Source: Ruminococcus sp. UBA4275
GTDB lineage: Bacteria; Bacillota; Clostridia; Oscillospirales; Ruminococcaceae
DNA: 27,372 bases
Assembly: GCA_002395085.1 (NCBI GenBank)
Contig: DGVV01000117.1
Span: 1 to 27,372, forward strand
Direction: 5' to 3'
Part shown: positions 21,553 to 27,372 of the stretch, piece after piece
Layout: each line of letters starts with the position of its first letter
How positions within the stretch are numbered: position 1 is the first letter of the stretch
Notes under the pieces: model-generated
The model's database searches: none
Told to the model about the DNA's origin: nothing
Seen by the model: the letters and a program-made list of their open reading frames with translations, nothing else
Made by a program: the position numbers and the translations under genes

Positions 21553-21593
21553 GCAAAGGGGCTGCGGATCATTCAGATTCCGCAGCCTTTTGC
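21553..21593 (+). ncRNA. 5' leader hairpin of amt, shared type with the regulator leader
   Basis: The RNA begins AGCAAAGGGGCTG, the same 13 bases as in the regulator leader. A 9-bp stem (21560-21568 with 21579-21587) is extended by GCAAAG (21553-21558) pairing with TTTTGC (21588-21593). The loop is 10 nt. UUUUGCAGUUU follows the stem core, so it could also act as a weak terminator. It starts about 6 nt after the expected transcript start. Confidence 0.7.
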
Positions 21594-21625
21594 AGTTTAT
21601 ATGAAGCGCTTTGTAATAATCTATC

Positions 21626-21684
21626 GAAACGCACAATGGGGTGCATGATGCTGGATTTTCAGCTCATGCGCCCTTTTTCGTTTC
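21626..21684 (+). terminator. Attenuator-type terminator in the amt leader
   Basis: A 10-bp stem (21639-21648 with 21664-21673, one G-U) is capped by GCTG/CAGC and a 6-nt loop and followed by five U residues (21674-21678). It lies between the amt promoter and its ribosome site, so it would stop transcription before amt. Flanking GAAACG (21626-21631) can pair with CGTTTC (21679-21684), closing a larger stem. This arrangement is that of transcription attenuation. Confidence 0.8.
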
Positions 21685-21703
21685 CCGAAAAGGAGAGATT
21701 CTT

Positions 21704-23437
21704 ATGCAAACCGAGATCTTGCAGGCAGTTGACAGTGAGGTCTTTGCGATCTGGTTTCTGATTGGTGCTGCGCTGGTATTCTTCATGCAGGCGGGCTTCG
21801 CGATGGTCGAAACGGGCTTTACCCGTGCGAAAAACGCCGCGAATATTATCATGAAAAACCTCATGGATTTCTGCATCGGCACACCGATGTTCGTTCTGAT
21901 CGGTTTCGGACTGTTCCTGGGTGAGGATCTGTGCGGTCTGATCGGCAAGCCGGGATTCGATGTCTTCACCGCCTATGAAAATTTCGACTGGTCGAATTTC
22001 GTGTTCAACCTCGTGTTCTGCGCAACCGCCGCAACGATTGTTTCCGGTGCAATGGCAGAACGCTGTAAGTTCCTTTCTTACTGCATCTACTCCGGCATCA
22101 TCAGCGCGCTGGTTTACCCGATTGAAGCACACTGGATCTGGGGCGGCGGCTGGCTCTCGCAGCTTGGCTTCCATGATTTCGCCGGTTCATGCGCAATCCA
22201 CATGGTCGGCGGTATCTCCGCGCTGATCGGTGCAAAGATCCTCGGACCGCGCATCGGCAAATTCACAAAGAAATCAGACGGCAGCATTCAGCCGAATGCA
22301 ATTCCCGGTCATAACCTGACGCTTGGTGCGCTGGGCTGCTTCATCCTCTGGTTCGGCTGGTACGGTTTCAACGGCGCCGCCTGCACCAGCACCGGACAGC
22401 TTGCATCGGTGTTCGTCACAACGACGGTTGCACCTGCCATTGCAACCGTTACCTGCATGATTTTTACATGGGTGAAGTACGGCAAGCCGGATGTTTCGAT
22501 GTGCCTGAATGCGTCGCTGGCGGGTCTGGTCGGCATTACGGCAGGCTGCGATGTCATGGATGTAGCAGGTGCAGGCATCGTCGGCATTGTCTCCGGACTG
22601 CTGGTCTGCTTTGGCGTGTGGCTGCTGGATTATGTGCTGCACATTGACGATCCGGTCGGTGCAGTTGCGGTTCACATGATGAACGGTATCTGGGGCACAA
22701 TCGCGGTCGGACTTTTTGCCACGACAACCGCCCCCGGCAATGATACGATGAACGGTCTGTTCTACGGCGGCGGATTTGCCCTGCTTGGCAAGCAGCTTCT
22801 CGGATTTGTGTCTGTTGCGGCCTGGACAGCAGTTATGATGACTGTGGTATTTCTGGTGATCAAGCACACGATTGGTCTGCGTGCAACCGAACAGGAAGAA
22901 ATCCTCGGTATGGATGCTGCGGAACACGGTCTGGTCAGCTCCTACGCGGATTTCGCACCTGCAATGGGTGAGGCTGCAATGGCTGGCTATCCCGAACACG
23001 GTGAGCTTGTCGCAGCGGCACAGCCTGTACCGGCGGTCAGTGTGAATACGGAAGCGGACGCATCGAAACCGCGCATGACGAAAATTGCAGTCGTTTTCAA
23101 TCAGGAGAAACTCCACCACTTCATTCACGCAATGGAACGCATCGGCATTACGGGTGTAACCGTCACAAATGTCATGGGATGCGGAATTCAGAAATCGAAT
23201 GCATACTACCGCGGCGCGAAGATGAGTGCTACGCTGCATCCGAAGATCAAGGCAGAAATTGTGGTCTGCAAAGTGCCGGTTGAAACCGTCATTAAAACGG
23301 CACGCGAGGTGCTGTATACCGGTCAGGTCGGAGACGGCAAGATCTTCATTTATCCGGTGGAAAAGGTCATCAAGGTGCGTACCGGCTCTGTGAATTATGA
23401 TGCACTCCAGAGCGAAGAACTGCCGGAAACCAATTAA
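21704..23437 (+). CDS. amt: Ammonium channel Amt fused to a PII (GlnK-type) domain
   Basis: A 577-residue fusion. Residues 1-395 form an Amt channel with 11 expected helices. Landmarks are the aromatic entry region, EAHWIWGGGW, and the pore histidines H166 in AIHMVGG and H324 in AVHMMNG. A linker rich in alanine and proline (about 415-458) leads to a complete PII domain (459-577). Its T-loop reads KSNAYYRGAKM, with Tyr502 where enteric PII is uridylylated, and its B-loop is TGQVGDGKIFI. PII normally plugs Amt in response to 2-oxoglutarate and ATP/ADP; here the regulator is tethered. Such fusions are known in some Firmicutes. The ATG at 21704 follows AGGAGA; an earlier in-frame ATG lies inside the attenuator stem. 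Confidence 0.96.
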   Translation: MQTEILQAVDSEVFAIWFLIGAALVFFMQAGFAMVETGFTRAKNAANIIMKNLMDFCIGTPMFVLIGFGLFLGEDLCGLIGKPGFDVFTAYENFDWSNFVFNLVFCATAATIVSGAMAERCKFLSYCIYSGIISALVYPIEAHWIWGGGWLSQLGFHDFAGSCAIHMVGGISALIGAKILGPRIGKFTKKSDGSIQPNAIPGHNLTLGALGCFILWFGWYGFNGAACTSTGQLASVFVTTTVAPAIATVTCMIFTWVKYGKPDVSMCLNASLAGLVGITAGCDVMDVAGAGIVGIVSGLLVCFGVWLLDYVLHIDDPVGAVAVHMMNGIWGTIAVGLFATTTAPGNDTMNGLFYGGGFALLGKQLLGFVSVAAWTAVMMTVVFLVIKHTIGLRATEQEEILGMDAAEHGLVSSYADFAPAMGEAAMAGYPEHGELVAAAQPVPAVSVNTEADASKPRMTKIAVVFNQEKLHHFIHAMERIGITGVTVTNVMGCGIQKSNAYYRGAKMSATLHPKIKAEIVVCKVPVETVIKTAREVLYTGQVGDGKIFIYPVEKVIKVRTGSVNYDALQSEELPETN

Positions 23438-23472
23438 GACAACTTCTTACATCTCATTTCCTTACAAAGCGG

Positions 23473-23505
23473 CAGGGGACACAGTTGCGGAAACTGTGTC
23501 CCCTG
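23473..23505. terminator. Strong hairpin between convergent amt and the kinase gene
   Basis: A perfect 14-bp stem (CAGGGGACACAGTT with AACTGTGTCCCCTG) and a 5-nt loop. It has no good U-run on either strand, but lies between two convergent stop codons, so it probably ends or protects both transcripts. Confidence 0.65.
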
Positions 23506-23521
23506 TCGTATATGCCGGTGC

Positions 23522-24817
23522 TTAGTCGGGAATATAAACTGCAAATTCCATTTCGCCGGAATCTTCCAGTCTTCTTGCGCAGATGCTTCCGCCAAGTGTA
23601 TTTGCAAGGCTTTTTGCCGTGAACAAACCCAGTCCGCTGCCTTCAATTCCGTGTGCGTTTGAGCCGCGGTGAAAGCTGTCAAAGATGAACAGCAGTTCCG
23701 ATTCCGGCAGCAATGCCCCGTGATTGCGCACGGAAATGCATACGCCGTCCGGATCGGGTTCTATGCACACGCGGATGCCGCCGCCGTCGCCGTATTTCAC
23801 GGCATTCTCAATCAGTTGAGAGACAATCCGCAGCAGACCGAAGCAATCGCTGCTGAGGAGACGGTCAGTTTTGCAGTCAACTGAGAAGGGAATCCGGCTG
23901 ATGCGCAAACGCTCTGAGAATTCCTGCCGGATCAGCTTTGCGAATTCCGCCAGATAAAACGAGGAAATCTCCGGTGTATAGCTGCTGACGGCAGATGCCG
24001 AGGTTTCGATCAGTTCTGTGATGAGCGCCTGTATTTTTTCTGCATTGCGGTCTATTTTGTCTGCGAGTTCGATGTGATTGCTGCCGCCTTTTTCGTAGAG
24101 TCCGGTACGGATGGCTTCTGCATACAGCCGGATATTTGTGACGGGCGTTTTGACACCGTGTGCCACGGAGGCAAGCAGTGTGCGGCGCTGTGCTTCCAGC
24201 CGTTCGGCGCGGCTTCGTTCACTGATCAGCACATCGCGCAGCATATTCATACTCCAGATGTACTTTCCGAACCTGCGGTCTTTGGTTTCGGGGAGTTTAT
24301 CGGTATCGGGCATTTTCGCGAGGCGTTCCGGATAGCCCGACAGCCGCCGGAACGGCATGACAATCCGCAGCCAGATCAAAATGATCAGCGTGACGGCAGA
24401 AATCCAGCAGACAATCAGTACGGTCAGCACCAGCATATCTGAGAGATGCCTGAAGGGGTCTGCATACGAATAAACCGCAACCCCTGCAAGGGCTGTTCCG
24501 CTGTAAACCGTGCAGATGATTGTGCCGCCGCTTCCGTTTGCGGCGAAATTGCTGCTGACACCGTTTTCAGCGGGGATGAATGTGATGCTGTCCGGCATGA
24601 GTTCTTCTCTGCTGTTTTGCAGGAGTTCCGCAGCGGCTTTTGCAGGCGGGATGCCCTGTGCAGCAGCGGTTTCCAGCCGGTTATTGAGGCGGTTGACGGT
24701 CACGGTGCGGGCATTTGTCTGTTTTGCGGTATAGTACGGGACAGCCGTGAACCACAGAATCGCGATCAGCAGAAAGAGTGCAGTCACAGCAGCCAGTGAG
24801 AGCATCAGGCGCTTCAT
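23522..24817 (-). CDS. Sensor histidine kinase
   Basis: A 431-residue membrane sensor. A first membrane helix spans about 5-27, an external domain about 28-125 and a second helix about 128-152. The dimerization box SVAHGVKTPVTNIRLYAEAI holds the phospho-acceptor His220. The ATPase domain shows the N box QLIENAVKYGDGG (Asn337), a divergent segment with FIFDSFHRGSN, and the G box IEGSGLGLF. Unusually, the residue after the histidine is glycine, where most kinases carry aspartate or glutamate. The ATG overlaps the stop of the response-regulator gene (ATGA), so the pair is translationally coupled. The signal is unknown, and nothing in the sequence links it to the nitrogen genes. Confidence 0.93.
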   Translation of the reverse strand: MKRLMLSLAAVTALFLLIAILWFTAVPYYTAKQTNARTVTVNRLNNRLETAAAQGIPPAKAAAELLQNSREELMPDSITFIPAENGVSSNFAANGSGGTIICTVYSGTALAGVAVYSYADPFRHLSDMLVLTVLIVCWISAVTLIILIWLRIVMPFRRLSGYPERLAKMPDTDKLPETKDRRFGKYIWSMNMLRDVLISERSRAERLEAQRRTLLASVAHGVKTPVTNIRLYAEAIRTGLYEKGGSNHIELADKIDRNAEKIQALITELIETSASAVSSYTPEISSFYLAEFAKLIRQEFSERLRISRIPFSVDCKTDRLLSSDCFGLLRIVSQLIENAVKYGDGGGIRVCIEPDPDGVCISVRNHGALLPESELLFIFDSFHRGSNAHGIEGSGLGLFTAKSLANTLGGSICARRLEDSGEMEFAVYIPD

Positions 24818-25503
24818 GCGTCACCTCCGAAGCGGTAGCCCATTTTATAAACCGTATGAATGAGTTTCGGGGCAGTCGGATTCTGTTCGAGTTTTTCGCG
24901 CAGCCAGCGGATGTGAACGCTGACCGTTGCAGGTTCAGTGAAGCAGTCGCTGCCCCAGACCGCATCAAAGAGTGCCTCTTTTGACATGGCTTCCCCCTCA
25001 TGTTCCATGAGGCAGCGCAGCAGCCCGAATTCCTTGATATTCAGGCGGATTTCTCTGCCGCCGCAGGTGACGCGGCGGGAAACCGTATCCAGGGTGACGC
25101 CGTGCGAGGCTATGACTGTGCTGTCCTGACGTTCGCTGCTGCGCTTCAGCAGCGCCTTGATTTTTGCGGTCAGCACTGCCATAGAAAATGGCTTGCCGAT
25201 GTAGTCATCCGCGCCGGTCTCATAGCCTTTCAGCATACTTTCCTCATCGTCGCGGGCACTCATCATCAGCGTAGGAATGCTGTATTTCGCACGGATGGCA
25301 GAACAGGTTTCGTATCCGTTTTTGTGCGGCAGCATGACATCCAGCAGCACCAGCCGGAAACCTTCGGCCTCCAGCAGCGAGAGTCCGCTTTCGGCATCGG
25401 AACAAAGCTGCACCGTAAAGCCGGCATTGCACAGAAAATCGCGCACCAGAATGCCGAGTTCGGGATCATCCTCCACAATCAGAATATCCGTCAAAGCTTT
25501 CAC
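24814..25503 (-). CDS. OmpR-family response regulator
   Basis: A 229-residue DNA-binding regulator partnered with the overlapping kinase. The receiver has ILIVEDDPELG, phospho-acceptor Asp55 in LVLLDVMLP, and Lys104 in YIGKPF, all intact. The winged-helix domain (about 130-229) reads IRLNIKEFGLLRCLMEHEGE, then VWGSDCFTEPATVSVHIRWL, and ends YKMGYRFGGDA. The start is GTG at 25503 with AGGA 5 nt upstream. It is the first gene of a two-gene unit with its own promoter just upstream. Its intact phosphorylation residues contrast with the two degenerate receivers in the nitrogen locus. Confidence 0.95.
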   Translation of the reverse strand: MKALTDILIVEDDPELGILVRDFLCNAGFTVQLCSDAESGLSLLEAEGFRLVLLDVMLPHKNGYETCSAIRAKYSIPTLMMSARDDEESMLKGYETGADDYIGKPFSMAVLTAKIKALLKRSSERQDSTVIASHGVTLDTVSRRVTCGGREIRLNIKEFGLLRCLMEHEGEAMSKEALFDAVWGSDCFTEPATVSVHIRWLREKLEQNPTAPKLIHTVYKMGYRFGGDA

Positions 25504-25531
25504 CGCCTTCCTGATTTGAAATCACACTCTG

Positions 25532-25560
25532 ATTATACCAGATTATGCAGCAGGATGCAA
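25532..25560 (-). promoter_or_regulatory. Sigma-A promoter of the two-component pair
   Basis: On the minus strand: TTGCAT, 17 nt, TATAAT with a TGG extended -10. It lies 29 nt upstream of the regulator start. Confidence 0.7.
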
Positions 25561-25570
25561 GGGGGGACAT

Positions 25571-25609
25571 CAAAACAGGCAAATATTCCGCGCGGAAATA
25601 TCTGCCTGT
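25571..25609 (-). terminator. Intrinsic terminator after the LRR-dockerin gene
   Basis: A long imperfect stem (outer ACAGGCA with TGCCTGT, inner ATATT with AATAT, tip CCGCGCGG) is followed on the minus strand by UUUUGAUG. It lies 27 nt past the stop codon. Confidence 0.75.
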
Positions 25610-25635
25610 ATGTGTGCGTATCAGGTGCAGGGCGG

Positions 25636-27189
25636 TCACGCATTCAGAATCATCTGAAGCTGCAGCGTGAGATCAACTGCATGGAGTCTGCCGTCAGAAT
25701 TGAGGTCAGCCGCCTTCCAGCGCGCAAGCGATTCGGAAGCGCCCAGCAGATACTTTTGCAGCAGAACGGCATCCTTCGTATTGACAAAGCCGTCGCAGTT
25801 GAGATCGCCGGAAGGTTCGATTTCCACAAATTTCCGTTCATATTTTTCCGCATACGCCTGTGCCGTAGAGTTTGCATAGCCGTGAATGACTGCATCGCCT
25901 TTGCAGGTGGGGGCATCAAAAAAGCTGCCCGCATCAATCGGGGTCAGTTCAACGGTATCCTGCGGGGTATATTCAAATGTGGCAGGAATGGTTTTCGCAC
26001 TGTCAAAGATGACGCAGTCAGGATCGTAAATGTAAATGTCTTCTGCGTTTTTCACATTGGAGATGAAGCGTTCGGGCATCTCCGCCGCATCGTAATGCAC
26101 TTCAGCGCGCACCGACACCGAGACGGTGGAGAAGGAGAGAAAACCGTAATTCTTGATGGATGCCGGAACTTCAATGTACGAGATAGTGTGTCCGGAAAAA
26201 ACAGCCATTTCCGCGATGCTGTCTGTGCCGGCGCGGAGTCTGATTTCGGATGCACTGTTCTCGCTGCCGACCAGCCAGTTCTGTACATACAACAGACCGT
26301 CTTCGTTTTCGCAGCAGCCTGTTCCATCAAAAGCGTGCCAGCCGATCTGCGTGACGGTTTCGGGAATCTCAAGCGATGTCAGCGCAGTACATTGATTGAA
26401 AGCGCCGTAGCCGATGGTCTGAATGTCGCCGCGGAACACAACCTGTTCCAGCTTCTGACAGTAGTAAAACATATCACCGGAAACGACCGTGATGCTTTCC
26501 GGCAGTTCGGCGTAGGTCAGATTGAAACAGGCGGTAAAGGCATTGCAGTGAATATGCTGAATCTGATCCGGCACAATGGCTTTCTCCAGCGCGATGCACG
26601 CAAAAAAGGCGTATTCCCCGATGGAATCTGTCTCCTCCGCGATGTGCAGTTCCGTCTGTTCGGAAGCAGGCGGGCAGCCGATCAGCATTTTCATATCTTT
26701 GGAATACAGCATACCGTCCTGCACGGTGAAATTCGGATTCGTCTCCGAAACGAGAACCTCTTTCACACTCGGCATGGGGTTCTCGTCGCTGTCTGACCGG
26801 ACTGAAAACGTGTTGATCAGATGATCCCACTGGAAATGCGTGAAGCTGTCCGGCAGGGTGATGGAGGTCAGCTTCCGGCAGAAGCGGAAGGGGTCATCGA
26901 CAATGCCGACAACGGGCAGATCCTCCACGGTACCGGGAATGACAGCCGATTCGATTTCGGTGTTTTTGCAGTCAGAAAGCACAGCAAAACCGTCGTAAAG
27001 CCGGAATTCAAAATCGCCTTCTGTGACGGTCAGGTAACCGGCATTGGGATCCGGAAAAACTGTGACGCCGAGTTCCTGAATGATTTCTCTGCGCTGCTGA
27101 TACGTGCCTGCTTCAATCGCAGAGACAGGCATCGCCGCGGACGTGACTGCAAAAAGCACTGCCGCCGCTGTACAAATGGTTTTCTTCAT
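25636..27189 (-). CDS. Secreted BspA-type leucine-rich-repeat protein with C-terminal dockerin
   Basis: A 517-residue exported protein. A signal peptide (MKKTICTAAAVLFAVTSAAM) is cut near residue 24. Residues about 75-380 contain degenerate BspA-like (LRR_5) repeats, each with a pattern such as GEYAFFACIALEKAIVPDQI or GYGAFNQCTALTSLEIPETV. The C-terminus (461-517) is a type I dockerin with calcium loops DLNCDGFVNTKD and DLNSDGRLHAVD. BspA-type repeats usually bind proteins or surfaces, and the dockerin would place the protein on a cohesin scaffold. AAGGAG precedes the ATG. It is a single-gene unit with a promoter and terminator. The specific ligand is unknown. Confidence 0.88.
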   Translation of the reverse strand: MKKTICTAAAVLFAVTSAAMPVSAIEAGTYQQRREIIQELGVTVFPDPNAGYLTVTEGDFEFRLYDGFAVLSDCKNTEIESAVIPGTVEDLPVVGIVDDPFRFCRKLTSITLPDSFTHFQWDHLINTFSVRSDSDENPMPSVKEVLVSETNPNFTVQDGMLYSKDMKMLIGCPPASEQTELHIAEETDSIGEYAFFACIALEKAIVPDQIQHIHCNAFTACFNLTYAELPESITVVSGDMFYYCQKLEQVVFRGDIQTIGYGAFNQCTALTSLEIPETVTQIGWHAFDGTGCCENEDGLLYVQNWLVGSENSASEIRLRAGTDSIAEMAVFSGHTISYIEVPASIKNYGFLSFSTVSVSVRAEVHYDAAEMPERFISNVKNAEDIYIYDPDCVIFDSAKTIPATFEYTPQDTVELTPIDAGSFFDAPTCKGDAVIHGYANSTAQAYAEKYERKFVEIEPSGDLNCDGFVNTKDAVLLQKYLLGASESLARWKAADLNSDGRLHAVDLTLQLQMILNA

Positions 27190-27220
27190 GTTAAAACTCC
27201 TTCCGTGTCAATATTATTAT

Positions 27221-27249
27221 ATCATATCACAGAATGCGAAAAAATGCAA
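27221..27249 (-). promoter_or_regulatory. Sigma-A promoter of the LRR-dockerin gene
   Basis: On the minus strand: TTGCAT, 17 nt, TATGAT with a TGA extended -10. It lies 32 nt upstream of the start codon. Confidence 0.7.
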
Positions 27250-27310
27250 GTCCTGCTGCAAATGGGAGTGGCCGACCGGGGTGTTTTTATCACGCTTCCG
27301 GCGATGTCAT

Positions 27311-27372
27311 CCAAAGTTTTTGGTCAAGCTTTTTTCAAAAAGCTTGCGGGTCGAGGGCAGAGCCCTCGTCGC
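27311..27372. repeat. Palindromic intergenic repeat, cut by window edge
   Basis: Two adjacent palindromes: CAAGCTTTTT with AAAAAGCTTG (27325-27346, 2-nt loop), then CGAGGGC with GCCCTCG (27352-27368, 3-nt loop AGA). The layout, with CCAAAGTTTTTGG in front and GGGCAGAGCCC at the end, resembles a family of dispersed intergenic repeats I recall from Ruminococcaceae genomes; this is from memory and not checked. Only the start is present. Confidence 0.55.

Noticed and set aside
21553..21680. ANTAR-protein RNA target in the amt leader
   Set aside because: There are two hairpins in series, but the loops are 10 nt and GATTTT, not hexaloops with A at position 1 and G at position 4. No ANTAR domain is encoded nearby.
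25000..26796. A 598-codon plus-strand open frame
   Set aside because: Antisense to the response regulator and the LRR-dockerin gene, which both have clear domains, promoters and ribosome sites. No motif is visible in this frame.

Overview
The window looks like chromosome of a spore-forming, anaerobic Gram-positive of the Oscillospiraceae (Ruminococcus-like). The evidence is a moderately GC-rich Firmicutes gene style with strong GGAGG ribosome binding sites, two secreted proteins ending in type I dockerins, a spoIIID gene, an ECF vitamin transporter under a THF riboswitch, and ammonium metabolism based on glutamate dehydrogenase. No rRNA, tRNA, CRISPR array or complete mobile element was seen. 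The only mobile-type gene is a serine recombinase cut by the left edge.

Region 1 (1-6,400, all minus strand): the partial recombinase, a PRK06851-type P-loop ATPase, a DUF624 membrane protein, a SpoIIM-like membrane protein, proC, a FolT-type ECF S-component, pfkA and spoIIID. A THF riboswitch with a ribosome-site-sequestering hairpin lies between pfkA and folT. Two sporulation-type promoters (GCATATC or GCATCTT, 14 nt, CATARGRT) precede the SpoIIM-like gene and spoIIID.

Region 2 (6,400-13,400): cell-surface functions. There is a CAP-domain protein with a dockerin (plus strand), a small DUF1858 redox protein, and a two-gene unit in which a 1,475-residue LPXTG-anchored subtilase is followed with no gap by a class D-like sortase.

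Region 3 (13,400-15,680): hflX, followed by two very small genes that end at a clear terminator. The hflX upstream region is a degenerate tandem repeat in which each copy carries a sigma-A-type promoter.

Region 4 (15,560-23,500): a nitrogen and NADPH locus. It holds an AraC-type regulator with a degenerate receiver, a tail-to-tail stand-alone degenerate receiver, gdhA, an unannotated 48-residue ORF, pntAA-pntAB-pntB, and an Amt ammonium channel fused to a PII domain. The inferred logic is that Amt brings in ammonium, PII gates it, GdhA fixes it with NADPH and transhydrogenase supplies NADPH. The regulator and amt transcripts start with the same hairpin element, and amt also has an attenuator-type terminator before its start codon.

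Region 5 (23,500-27,372): an OmpR-type response regulator and histidine kinase pair, a secreted leucine-rich-repeat protein with a dockerin, and the start of a palindromic intergenic repeat at the right edge.

The strongest candidate for something undescribed is the shared 5' leader element together with the two non-phosphorylatable receivers in the nitrogen locus. All names come from reading motifs by eye; no database search was run.
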